A stretch of DNA of 64,000 bases, taken from positions 14,818,001-14,882,000 of the forward strand of contig JBHGNT010000012.1 of the NCBI GenBank assembly GCA_043228905.1, given 5' to 3'. The notes beneath the pieces are model-generated. The model made no database searches, was not told the origin of the DNA, and saw nothing but the letters and a program-made list of their open reading frames with translations. The translations under genes and the position numbers were made by a program. Of this stretch, positions 41,567 through 53,705 are shown one piece after another. Positions within the stretch are counted from its first letter, which is position 1. Each line of letters begins with the position of its first letter. The DNA comes from Azolla caroliniana. Its lineage: Eukaryota > Polypodiophyta.

Positions 41567-43798
41567 TCACCACCCAATCCACCATATCATTTGCTCATTC
41601 TTTGATTTACCATGACCAATTTTCATGGCCCCTTGTTCTCCTTCCAAGCATAACCGTCTAGGCTTTATGCATGTTCCACCTTCATTCCGACCATCTCCTT
41701 GGTCAAGGCACTTTGACCCATCATGCAGTTTTGTTTTCGGTCTTCCTCCACAAGTTATTATTTTGAATAATGGCATTGAATACCCCATGTAGTATCTTCA
41801 AGTGTATGCCCACGTCGAGATCCTTACGCAACAATTTTTCATGCTTCCCACTTTGTCCATCTTTGTGGTTTCTTCTTATGTCAGAGTTCTCCATTGATTC
41901 CTCGATCTTAATGATAGTGTCCACCTTCAAGTTGAATGTTACATCAATATCTTGAGGAATACCCTTCAAATCTTCTTGGCCCACTTGGCCCTCGTCTTTT
42001 TTGTTGTGCTTTGCTTGGCCTCTTCTCCCCATACATTAGCTTCGACTCTTGCTTCCTCGTCGTCACTGTCCTTCTCTTGGGTCTTACATCCGTTAATGCC
42101 CAAGTCTCCAGAACAAGTGTGGAGAGATCCATATGTATTTGTCGGCCATGCCCCGACATCGTTATTTGCGTTGGCTTGAACCTTTGCTTCCCCACCATCA
42201 CCTTCTGTCTCTTGGGTCTCACATTGGCTTTGAACCACAATTGCCCAAGTCTCTAGAACATGTGCAAAGGATTCCATTTGTCCTTGGTCAATCGCCTTCG
42301 ACACCTTTGTCTTGATGTCATCTTTTACATTAGATTGGAACCCCCCCTTGTTGCCACCTTCCGTCTCTTGGGTCTTCTGTTGGTTCTCGGACGCAACTGC
42401 CCAAGTCTCTAGAACCAGTGAGGGGAAAGTCTTGTCACTACCATCATTCACCATCGACTCGTCAAAATCTATCTTCGCCTCAATGTTGTGCACACCATCT
42501 TGGTCCTGCTCCTTACTACCACCTTCCATCTCTTGGGTCTCACGTTGGCTCTCTACAACTGCCCAAGTCTCTGAAACTTGTGTGAAGGAATCCTCAATGT
42601 GGCCATCTGCCATTAATTCTTTCATAGCCACCTTTGACTTGATATCATTTCTTATGGCTATCTCTTCAATGTCCTAGGCCTTGGACCCATTGACCTTCTT
42701 GATCGAGAAAACTTTGATTATCTTTCTCTCTTCGTCACATGTATTCATTTTGACCTTCAGCTCCTCGCCAACACCTTCCGTCTCTTGGGTTTCACGTTGG
42801 TTCGTGGACGCAACTGCCCAAGTCTCTGGAGCATGTGTGGAGAAAATCCGGCCATGGTCATTGTCGACGCTTGTTGTCTTGTGCATAGTCACCTCCTTGA
42901 TGTCGTCTCTAGCGGCTAGATCCTGAATTACATTAGCCTCGCACTCTTTATCTCCATTGATGCAAGCTTCAATTAGGCCTGCTCCTTCATCATCCGATGT
43001 TTCGAACACGACGCATGTTCCGAAACATTTGTCCTCCTTGGAAATGGTCGTCATTGTCCTTGAGTCATCATCAATCTTCTTTTCATGTTGGATGCATTGT
43101 TTAGGCGTCTCGACTTCTTTAGATGGTTTTGTTTTCCCCACGCTCGGCCTTACCAAGTCAATGTCATCAAGCCATTGATGACGCCTATCAATCTTGTTGC
43201 ATGCTTGCTTCACCGCAACCCAATCTGCCACAAGTCTGTTCGCTTGGGTATCATCTTCAAGGAGAGTCCCCAACTCTCGTCTATCCTTCATGTCCACAGC
43301 CTTCAAGAAGTACAAAGTCTTGTCCTCCTCAAGCAGCACTTGGTCTGTGGCGAGGAGATGACTAAACATCTGGTCGAACTCGTCGTATACCCTTGAGGCG
43401 CTCATCTTATTATTTTTCTTGTCTATCCACTTCATCAAGACATGTCGAGTCATCCTCGACAAATCTTCCATCGCAAACTCCGCTAATATTGCTCTTTCAA
43501 ACTTTGACCACGTTGTCTTCCTTTCTTCAAGCTCGATGACCCGCCTTTGGACGTTGTTGGCAGCAACTTGCTTGAAACTCGAGATTTAACGTGCTTCAGA
43601 CACGTCCCTTTGATTCATCTCCCTTTTGTATAGATCCAGGAACTTTATAATGTTCCTTCCATCAAATTGACCCTCGACCTCCACGACACGGTTGACGGCC
43701 TTCTCCACGCTCGCATCATTGTCCCGAGATCTCATTGTTTGCTCGAAGATTATCATCATCCTTTTGAACTCCCCCGCTTGATAGCTTGAGGACGCCAT
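41567..43798 (-). pseudogene. Element F gag-like ORF with ETWAV repeats
   Basis: The first ATG is at 43798. The capsid-like start (EGQFDGRNIIKFLDLYKREM) is homologous to C and E. Stops at about 43588 and 42674 and a frame change near 42150 break it. The central acidic region has five repeats of about 52-54 residues containing ETWAV and QRETQETEG. The end, near 41600-41567, has IWWIGW followed by a decayed copy of the Trp-rich tail of E. No zinc knuckle, no pol. Confidence 0.7.
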
Positions 43799-43869
43799 CT
43801 CCAAGTATAAGTCGATCCTCGACTTGCTCCTTCCTACCGCCTCTTTCACATTGAGTTCACCAAGTAAGA

Positions 43870-44596
43870 TGTCGAGGAAATCCTCGCGTGTTCGCGAAAT
43901 GAAGCGGGACCACCAAGGTCCTGGACCAGAAGGATTCGATGTTTTTAGCAGCGTAAGCGAGAAAGTATTGAAGATAGATAGATGGATGAAGCGAGAGAGA
44001 GATTGAGATAGAGATTGAACCCTTGACTTTAGTTTTACCAGACAACATACATCACCATTAGGATAACTCCGATCTTTGATTAAAAGTTTCTTTTTTTTTA
44101 CTTACCTCACTTGCCTCCCTTACACAAGCCCAACTATAGGCTTTTATAGGTCTCTCCATGCAAAAACCATGGGCTAAAACCACGGGCTAAAACCATGGTT
44201 TTGTGCCCACAATTTCTATATGTTTGCTTCCTACAAAATACTGAATATGAAAAGGAAATATACAAATTCTAAAGCACTTAGTAGTGGCTTTAGTGGTAAG
44301 TTAATTGGTTTCCTATTTTGGAGGTGCTAGGTTCAAGCCTTGCTTCCACCCCTATGTATGCACTTAGATGTTATTGGGCTTTAGTCTTATTTTTATATTT
44401 ACAATTGAGTGCACATCACATGTGCACATGTTTAACTTTACATCTAGCTTTTCTTTTACTATTCTCATTTCAATCCTATTTACAACATGCTAGCATATGC
44501 GTGTGGCCTTCACCCCTTTCACAAGTGCACATTGCACCTTCTCGATTTCGTTCGTTGGACACAATTTTCACACCGTTGCCGAAAATCTTCACGACA
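43870..44596 (-). repeat. Element F 5' LTR
   Basis: 727 bp, closely similar to 40699-41443. Confidence 0.85.
44285..44340 (+). promoter_or_regulatory. tRNA-like A/B box pair in the F 5' LTR (antisense to F)
   Basis: A-box-like TGGCTTTAGTGG at 44285 and B box GGTTCAAGCCT at 44330, spacing 45 nt. T5 occurs about 50 nt downstream. Confidence 0.5.
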
Positions 44597-46653
44597 TCGA
44601 TTTACCTTATCAACAGGTCCCCCTCAGCACCATTGAAGGGTGATGTCCCACAAAGGGTGTGGACAGGAAAGGATGTCTCCTACCGACACCTGAGGGTGTT
44701 CGAATGCTTAGTGTGTATGCATGTGGCTAAGGATAGAGATCAAAGCTTGACAGTAAGTCGAAACCATGCATATTCATGGGATACTCGAAAGATGAGTTCG
44801 GCTACAAGCTATGGAACTTAGTTGACAAGAAGGTAGTGAGAAGTCGAGACTTAGTCTTCATGGAAGACAAGACGATAGAGGACTGGAAGAAACAGAAGTT
44901 GGAATCGACTTCCTAGTTAACCCCGACTACTATCGACTTAAGGCCAAGTGAACCGACACAGTCAACTGTTTGGAGACAGCCAATCGTCACAGATGAATTC
45001 GAGTCGATCGACTCGGAGAGACCAACCGACTATGAGTCGGCGTTGGTAGACCTATGGAAGTCGATCGAAGAATATGAATCAGAGTCAGTGAACATCCAAC
45101 AATTGATCGACATGAATGAACCCGAGCCAAGATTAGAGTCGGTAGAGACATCGAAACTGGAGCCGACAACGAGTGGAAGAAGATACCCACTCAGAGAAAG
45201 AAGGGCACTTACAACATATGTCAGTCAATGCATCCTCTTGACTGATGAAGGTGAACCAAAGTGTTATGATGAAGCCATTGTCGACGAGCACAGAGATAAA
45301 TGGCTAAGTGCGATGCAAGATGAGATGGACTCCTTGCACGAAAACTACACCTACGACCTGGTAGAACTACCGAAAGGTAAGAGAGCACTCAGGAATAAAT
45401 GGGTCTGAAGCCGACAATGAGTGGAAGGAGATACCCACTAAGAGAAAGGACAGCACCGACAACATATGTTAATCAATACATCCTCTTGACTGATGAAGGT
45501 GAGCCAGAGTGCTATGATGAAGCCATTGCTGACAAGCACAAAGAGAAATGGTTTATCACGATGCAAGATGAGATGGATTCTTTGCATGAGAATTATACCT
45601 ATGACCTAGTAGAGCTATCGAAAGGTAAGAGGGCACTCAGGAATAAATGGGTCTACAAGGTGAAGACTGGAGAAGTCAACAATGCGCCCAAGTATAAAGC
45701 CCGCATAGTAGTGAAGGGGTTCCAACAGAAAAAGGGTGTCGACTTCAACGAAATATTCGCACTAGTCGTGAAGATGACATCCATCCGAATTGTTCTGAGC
45801 ATAGCTTCCAACATGGATCTGGAGATCGAATAGTTGGATATCAAGACAACATTCTTGCACATGGAGCTGGATGAAGAGATCTACATGTACCAGCCTAAAG
45901 GCTTTGTGGAGAAAGGGAAACAGAACCTAGTGTGTCGACTGAAGAAAAGCTTGTATGGGTTGAAACAAGCTCCACGCCAATGGTATAAGAAGTTTCAGTA
46001 CTTCATGATGGAACATAGGTTCTAGAAAACATAGGTTGATCATTGTGTGTTCATCAAAAGGTACGGCGAAGGTGACTTCTTGATCCTCTTGTTATATGTA
46101 GATGACATGCTGATAGTCGGTCAAGATACAAGGAAGATCGGAAGCTTGAAGAAAGCTCTAGGCAAATCGTTTGCCATGAAAGATTTTGGACCAGCTAAAC
46201 AAATCTTGGGGATGCACATAGTTCGCGAAAGAAGTAAGAAAGTGGTGTGGTTGTCACAAGAGAAATACGTGATGAAGATCCTTGAAAGATTCAACATGTT
46301 AGAAGCGAAGCTAGTCGGCTCTGTGTTGATGAAAAACTGCAAGTTAAATGCTAAGCAATGCCCCAGAGGGGAGAAAGAAAAGGTTGAGATGAGGAAGGTA
46401 TCATATGCCTCAGTCGTCAGTAGTTTAATATACGCAATGGTCTGCACGAGACCAGACATAGCTTTTGTTGTGGGAATAGTAAGCCGATATATGAGTAATC
46501 TAGGACGAGAACACTGGGCAACAGTGAAGTGGATACCCAAGTATTTGAGAGGCACCTCGGGGGTATGCTTAAAGTACGGTGTCGGAAAACCCATGCTCGA
46601 AGGGTTTACCAATTCGGACATGTTGGGGGATGTAGACTCGAGCCGATCCACGT
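44597..46653 (+). pseudogene. Element G integrase C-terminus, RT, RNase H start
   Basis: Integrase core end (YLINRSPSAPLKGD, WTGKDVSYRHLR), an acidic linker, then RT. The RT N-terminus is duplicated in tandem (unit 248 bp, about 45163 and 45411), which shifts the frame. RT shows LDIKTTFLH-like sequence after a [17 protein letters not shown] and an intact LLYVDDMLIVG (46094-46126). It ends in RNase H at the solo LTR. Confidence 0.8.
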
Positions 46654-47475
46654 TGACGTAGTGTATTTCGTACACTACGTGAAAAACGTATAAAATAACC
46701 GATTCAATAAATATGAAGAAATAGAAGAAAATGTTAAAATATGTCATACATGCATAGGGCAAGATTCGAACCTTGTACCTCCATGTACATAATGTGAAGC
46801 TTTACCATTACACTAACATATCATTAGTGTTGAAAAAAGTAGACGTCCCACAAAGAAAGGTAAATGCACACTAGGATAAACTTTAGTTAGAAGAAAACGC
46901 ATGATAAAAGAAAAAGCTACACATGCACATCTAGCGTGCATGAACACTATAGTCAATAAAAACACATCAAGTTAGATAAAGCATATAGTCTATTGATAGA
47001 AAAAGCATGGATTGCTAAGACTCTCTCATCATTATATAAGGATGGGGAGCACAATATAATAGGTGTGTGAAATATTTGGAAATTGGATATATTTCTAAAA
47101 GACACCAATTAATAAAATATATTCGTGGGATTCATGAAATAAGCTATACTCGTGGGATTCACGAGATTTCTATATCCTTCTCTTTCAATCTAAATTCATA
47201 TTCTTACATAAATATTGATTAATATAATACTTGTGGGATTCACAAGGTTTGATCTCTTTTCTCAATCTACTCTAATCTATTCTAAACCATTTCAATTTAT
47301 TACTACGATTAAGATAAACTAAAACAACTATACTTGTGGGATTCGGAAGTTTCTATCTCTCGTTTATATAATCTATTCATAATTAGACTCGTCTCAAATT
47401 CTTCCTCCTCCTAGTCCAAAACCCCAGTGATTCCCACCCGACTCACACAACGATTTGGCGCCGAAAGGCATGACA
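46654..47475 (+). repeat. Solo LTR of the C/E family in the G RNase H
   Basis: 822 bp, TGACGTAG ... CATGACA, flanked by ACGT (46650-46653 and 47476-47479), with no internal sequence. It opens with a 10-bp hairpin (46656-46680). It has four palindromes around GGGATTC, near 47125, 47149, 47231 and 47334 (the last one degraded). Confidence 0.85.
46762..46815 (-). promoter_or_regulatory. tRNA-like A/B box pair, antisense in the solo LTR
   Basis: A box TAGTGTAATGG starts at 46815 and B box GGTTCGAATCT at 46772, spacing 43 nt. TTTT follows on the minus strand about 25 nt beyond the B box. Confidence 0.6.
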
Positions 47476-47812
47476 ACGTCAGGGTATGTGATGACCTATG
47501 CATGAGGAGCACTACCGTGGCAATCACGATTGCAAAAGTCTGTGGCCTTGTCGAACACAGAGCCAGAGTATATGGCAGTAGTAGAGGCCGGCAAGTAGCT
47601 GATTTGGATGAGGAATTTCCTCAATGAACTTGGGATGAAGAAAAAAAAGAATTCTTGCTCCATTGTGATAATCAGAGTGCCATAAATCTTGCAAAGAACA
47701 TTGCATACCACTCTCGGACCAAGCATATACAAAGGAGGTATCACTGGCTACAAGAGAAATTATATGAAGGAGAGTTTTCCCTCGTGAAGATCCATACCGA
47801 TGACAATGGATC
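47476..47812 (+). pseudogene. Element G RNase H
   Basis: Continues from 46653 (SRST then SGYVMTYA). It contains EYMAVVEAGK, LLHCDNQSAINLAKN and SRTKHIQRRYHW with frame changes, and is cut by H at GGATC. Confidence 0.75.
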
Positions 47813-48063
47813 TGTAAAGAATCGAGATTGATTTTGTGTAGCAAAAGGACTGTGTGTCTATGTATGTGCACAAGAGAGAGTGAGAGCTCTAACCAAGAAA
47901 CTGTATATTACATCGAACAGTAACTAAGTTACAAAAGGTTGGTTTAAATACTAACTATTCTAGGGTTAATGCCCTTTCTACTAATTACAAAAATTTCTTA
48001 GTAACTTGTCCACCAACTAGTGTGAACACTATTCCTATGGGAAGTTGAGTTTCATTCTCAACA
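47813..48063 (-). repeat. Element H 3' LTR
   Basis: 251 bp, the partner of 63122-63370. From 48064 to 48254 lies non-coding 3' sequence with the polypurine tract. Confidence 0.85.
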
Positions 48064-48254
48064 CGCCCCTTCGAACACAACTTCCGGATGCCGAAAAGTT
48101 TTTCGGTTCGATCTTCAAAAACTTCAATTCTAACACAGCTTATGATTTCAATTGTTTGATTCTCCGTGTTCGATTGTTCGATTGTTTGTTCGTACTTCGA
48201 CTCCTCTGGTCGGCTACTATTCAGTGTCAGTTGTTGTTCGGCTACTGTTTGGTG

Positions 48255-51200
48255 TCAATCAATTGTTGTTGTACTCCCCCTCAAGCTCGGTTGGTCGGTG
48301 ATCGAGAGGCCAAGGTTCATCGCGAACTGCCATAGCTTGTCGATACCCAGGGCTTTTGTGAAGATGTCGGCCACTTGAAGATTCGTGTTGATGTGTTGTA
48401 TGTCGACATCTCTGGCTTGTACGCGCTCGCGGATGAAGTGATAGCGTACTTCGATGTGTTTAGTCCACGTGTGAAACACGGGATTCAGATCTAGGTAGAT
48501 ACTACTCATGTTGTCGCAGTATAGATGAATAAGATCCTTGATGGGTGCACCCAGATCCTTCAGGATACGCTTGAGCCATACGACTTCGCATGCAGCGACT
48601 GCTACACACCTGTATTCGGCTTTCGTGCTCGACAGTGCGACTGTCGACTGCTTCTTACTGCTCCAAGAGATTGCTCCGCTGCAAAGGGAGAAGACGAAAC
48701 CTACCATCGATCGTCTATCAGCTTTATTGCCTGCCCAGTCTGTGCCTGTGTACCCTTCGAGTCGAATAGGCGTATTCGACTTATACAATATGTTGTAGTC
48801 CATCGTCATCCTGACATACCGAAGTATCCTCATAGCGCAATCGAGATGATCATTTCGTGGGTTCTAGATGAATTGGCTAAGTAGGCTGACCGAATAGCTG
48901 AGGTCAGGTCGTGTGATGGTTAGGTAGATGAGGCTACCGATCAGTTGACGATACTGAGTCAACTCGCACTCTTCGGTTCCCAAATCGACATCGAGCTTGA
49001 GATTTCGGTCGAGAGGGGTAGACACAGGTTTGCACTCGGTCATTCCGAACTTGTAAAGTAAGTTGAGAATGTAGTGCCATTGAGAGATCAGTATCCCAAC
49101 TGTTGTCCGAATTACTTCGATACCGGGGAAGTAGTGGAGCTCGTGCAGGTCTTTCATTTCGAACCTGCCGGATAGGAGTGATTTGACCTTATTGATCCTA
49201 GCAAGATCCTTTCCTCCGATGACTAGATCATCCACATATAGGATGATGACAATCATATTGTTCGACTCGTTTCATATATAGAGGGAGTTGTTGGATTTCG
49301 ACATTTGAAAACCGATTTGATGAACATATTGCATTATCTTCGAATGCCAAGCACGTGGTGCTTGCTTAAGGCCATAGAGTGGCTTCTTAAGTCGGTACAC
49401 GTCTTTCAGGTGAGTGCACGATTCGAAGCCAGGTGGTTGTATCATGTACACCTCTTCTAATTCACCTTGTAGGAAGGCGTTCTTTACGTCCATCTGGTGG
49501 AGGTGCCACCCTTTTGCGGCTACGAGAGCTATGACTGTCCGAACAGTCGTCATCTTTGCAACCGAAGCAAAGGTCTCCTCATAATTGAATCCATGTGTTT
49601 GGGAGTAACCTTTTTGCTATGAGTCATGCTTTGAAGCGATTTAATGGGCCATTGGCATTGTATTTGACCTTATAGATCCATCTACAACCTATCACTTTCC
49701 TGTGTGGTGAATGGGGAATAAGGTCCCATGTCTCGTTTTTGCACAAGGCATGCATTTCTTCATTCATCGCGTTGACCCATCACGGGTTCTTCACGGCTTC
49801 GGAAAATGTTTCTAGTTCTCGGACAGTTGCTACCTTCATTATAAAGGCGTAATGATACGCCATATACTCATCGTAGCCGAAACGACTTATGGGTTTCTTT
49901 TCATGGGTAGACCGGCGTAGCTTCTCATTTGTAGAGACTAATGCTTTCTTCACTCCATTTGTCCGGATGTTGAGGCCTTCAAACTCACTATCGAGAGAGT
50001 GAGTTGACTCATTGTCCATCAGGTTTTCATATTCTGGCATTTTCTCCTTGCCTTTGTCCAGGTTCAGACTTGCTCGAGATGTGCTTCGATAGCTCGGTAG
50101 CTCTTGTGGTCCACTTAACCTTGTCGTATGTGGGCTATCTTTGTACGTGTGTCCAAGTCAACCTTCTTCTTGTATCTCTGGTTCGACAAATTTTGAGTCG
50201 ACTAGAGTAGAAATTGGAGTCATCTCTGGATCGTACCAGGATGTTGCTTCGTCGAAAACGACATCTCGACTCACTCGAGCTTTTCAGGTATATGGGTTGT
50301 AGCATTTGTACCCCTTCTATTCGAGCGAGTACCCTACGAGGATACATTTCTCCGACTTCGGATCAAGATTTTGTTGCGTCTCGTCAGCAATATGCACATA
50401 GGCAATTGAGCCGAAAATACGGACATGTGATAAATCCACCTTCTTTCCAAAAAACTTCTCATGAGGTGTTACGTCGTGTACACTAGAGGTTGTACACCTA
50501 TTCATGAGATATACAGTTGTGTTCGCCGTTTCTGCCTAGTACGATTTCGGCAGGTTCTTCTCATTCATCATTGCCTATGCAACCTCTACTATGTGCCGAT
50601 TCTTCCGTTCAGCTACACCATTTTGCTGAGGTGTATGTCAACACGAGAGTTCTCGTCGTATTCCTTCCTTCTGGAGATATGCCGAAAAATCATCGTAGAA
50701 ATATTCTTTGCCTCCATCCGATCAAAGGCAGCGTACATTTCTACCCGTGGCTTTCTCGACTTCATTCTTAAACCTTTGGAAATGTCCGAACACTTTGCTC
50801 TTCTGTCTCATCGGGTAGATCCGGGTGTGCCTAGAGAAGTCATCGATGAACGTGACATAGTAGCTGCAACCTCCAAATGTTGCGATTTGGGCTAGTCCCC
50901 ACACATCTGAATGTACTACATCAAGGATCCCTTACTCACATTCCTCTCTTTCGGGAATGGATGTCGACATTGTTTTCCAAACTGGCACGCCTCGCATACG
51001 CTTGTAATCTCCTTCTCGGTAAAGTTTGGGAGTCCGATTACGACTCCTTTCGATTGCATGTTCTGGAGTTTCTGGAGATTAATGTGGCCAATTCGCTTGT
51101 GCCACAGTTTCAAATCAATTTCAACTTTAACGCCTTTCGCGAACATAGCTTGATTTCACCTCTTTCGATTCAAGGATAAACATCTTGCCTTCTCGGCGAC

Positions 51201-51683
51201 CGTGAACGATGAGGCGGCCTTCTTTTTCGATGAAGCACCCTTCATCATTGAACCGCACTTGCATCCCTTATTCGACAATCTGGACTACCGAGACCAGGTT
51301 TTTAGTGATGGTTGGGACATGCAAGACATTTTTGAGGTAGGTTTGTTTGTCGTCGTTCCTGAATGGGATGTTCCCGATGTGCCGTATTGAATGTGTCATG
51401 TCATCGCTTGTTTCGACATAACCGGACCGATCGGGCTTTCGTAATTCTCGGAACCAATCTTCATGGGACGTCATATGATTGGATGCTCCTGAGTCAACAA
51501 ACCATACATTATCCGAGGATTAGGTGCTTGTCTCACCTTGTGCCGACATCGAATGTGCCTTGTGCCTCATCATAAACATTCCGCCATGATCATCATAGTC
51601 GAAATTCGAAGCGTAATTCATAATTTGTCAGCTAGTCGATGACGAGTCTCGTATCTTTTTTCGGCACTGCTCTTCATAGAGTT
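48255..51683 (-). pseudogene. pol: Element H protease, integrase, RT, RNase H
   Basis: Minus strand, beginning in the zinc knuckle just beyond I. Protease VDSGASNHMTS (about 51500), integrase zinc domain LWHKRIGHINLQ and CEACQFGKQ (51110-51000), a poorly preserved integrase core with many stops, a linker (50040-49780), RT in open pieces with [25 protein letters not shown] and ILYVDDLVIGG (49241-49209), and RNase H (48833-48255; TGTDWAG, STKAEYRCVA, LYCDNMSSIYL). Frames change several times. It is the copia type that uses short LTRs. Confidence 0.8.
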
Positions 51684-51989
51684 TGTTGGGTGCAAGGCCA
51701 TCAATGCGGAAGAGCAGACAACGTCTGTGATGGTGAAGAATCTGCGTATGCGAGTTAACACTAGATACGCACGGAGAGAGAGAGATATAGGCACAAAGAA
51801 ATAGGGTTTTATTTCTCAATAGCAACAACTACAAGAATTACAACCAGCAGCTACTAACAGGTTACAAAGTCACTTTATATAGTGATTGTCCTAGGGCAAC
51901 TGCCCTTTGTGCTATTTATAGAAATAGCCCAAACTTGGGTTGTCCAAGGGGACAATGTGAATACGGCCATTATACACTCGTATTCGACA
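51684..51989 (-). repeat. Element I 3' LTR
   Basis: 306 bp, the partner of 61854-62169. Between this LTR and RNase H (51990-52301) lie the polypurine tract and a short non-coding 3' region. Confidence 0.85.
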
Positions 51990-52301
51990 CTCCCCCGTAA
52001 TGGGTGTATACATGGGTTATCTAAACAATTACAGGTATATATACAAGGTTTATCGAACAGATCGGGTTTGTCAGAGTCGGCAAGATCCGAAGACAGAAGA
52101 CCGAACCGGTCGGGTCGAAAGAGCTGAAGCCGATCCTCAGAGACCCGATGTCGGTGGTCCGAAACCGTCCTGTGTTGTGTGTCGGACTTTAACCGGACCG
52201 ATTTTTCGTTACGCCCATCTGGTGCCAAAGGAACCGGAAACGATCCGCTGAAAGACACTTGTTCATTCCATCTACGACCTTATCAGTTGTGGATATCTTC
52301 T

Positions 52302-53705
52302 CTAGACTGATTTTCCTTGAAATGACGCAATCCCGAACGAAGTGATATCGAACGTCGATATGTTGGAGGCGTTGTGGTGAACCGGGTTTTTTGACAAAGC
52401 AACATCACCCTGACTGTCGCTGTAGACAACTGGAGCCGAGTCGGAGTCGACCTGTCGGAACGTGTGCGCCAGCCGACCGAGCCATAAAGCTTCTTTTGCC
52501 GCGTCGGACGCAGCTACATATTCCGCTTCGGTCGTTGAGGTGGTTGTGCACTCCTGAAGTTTCGACTTCCACGAGATTGCTCCATTGCCGAATTTGAAAC
52601 AATACTTGGTTGTTGATTTCCGACTATCCACACAGTCGGCAAAGTCCGAGTCGGTGTAACCGACTACGCCTGAGGTTGAGTTCGGGCTGAAGAGAATGTC
52701 GTGGTCTTTTGTGCTAGCTAGATAACTGAACACATGCTTGACTGCGTTCTAGTGCAATCGGCCGGGGTTGTGCATGAATCTGTTGACGACTCCTATGGCG
52801 TGAGAAATATCAAGCCGTGTCACGACCATCGCGTACATAAGGGAGCCGACTGCCGGTGCATACGGTACCAACTTCATATCTTCCCCCTCCGGACCAGATG
52901 TCGGGCAGTCTCACTAAGACAGTCGAAGGTTAATGGGGAGCGGGGTCGAAGCAGACTTGGCCGAGTGCATGTTGAAGCGTTCCAAGACACGTCCGATGTA
53001 GTCGGTTTGAGACAAGAAAAGTTGACGTTTATCGCGATGCCGACTAATCTTCATACCAAGTATGTGTCTGGCCGGACCAAGGTCCTTCATGGCAAACTTC
53101 AACTGCAGTTTCTGAACGAGTTCAGTGAGCTCACCGGCATGCCTGCTGGAGAGGAGCATGTCGTCCACGTAGATGATGAGGAAGACGGGAGACCCGTCTT
53201 GAGCTGTTTTGGTAAAGAGATAGTGGTCCTCATCGCTCTTTGAGAAGCCGACCGATTGGATGAAGTCGTTGAACTTCTTGTACCACTGTCGGGGTGCCTA
53301 TTTGAGGCTGTAGAGACTCTTCTTGAGTCGGCAAACTAGATGTTCCTGGCCGGATGCCACAAAGCCTTTCGGCTGCTCCATATAGATTTCCTCCTGTAGC
53401 TCACCGTGGAGGAATGCCGTTTTTACATCTAGCTGAATCAGCTCCAAGTTGTCGGCGGCCACGACGCCGAGCATGAAACGAAGGGTCATCATTTTCACCA
53501 CTGGTGAAAATATTTCGTCGAAGTCGACACCATATTCTTGTCTAAATCCCTTTGCAACTAATCTGGCCTTGTACTTTGGGTTGGTCGAGTCAGACGTTTC
53601 TTTTAGTCGATAGACCCACTTACATGGAAGAGCACGTCGATTCTCCGGTAAGTCGACTAAGTCCCAAGTTTTGTTTGCCCGAATGGAGTGCATTTCCGAC
53701 TCCAT
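52302..53705 (-). pseudogene. Element I reverse transcriptase and RNase H
   Basis: RT with CKWVYRLKETSD, LDVKTAFLHGELQEE, a TAG in LYSLK-APRQW (53298), an intact IIYVDDMLLSS (about 53183-53151) and KDLGPARHILGM. RNase H at 52733-52302 has VGYTDSDFAD, TTEAEYVAASDA and VYSDSQGDVAL. Three or four stops in all. Confidence 0.82.

Larger units (their letters stand above)
40699..44596 (-). mobile_element. Element F: gag-only, non-autonomous LTR retrotransposon
   Basis: Minus-oriented, LTRs 40699-41443 and 43870-44596, internal region 2.4 kb with a decayed gag-like frame and no pol. The primer site is TGGTGAACTCAATGTG (C/E type with changes) right after the LTR. Target duplication is imperfect (GCGG/TCGA). 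It interrupts the G integrase. The overall plan is the same as E, but LTRs are unrelated by eye. Confidence 0.8.
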
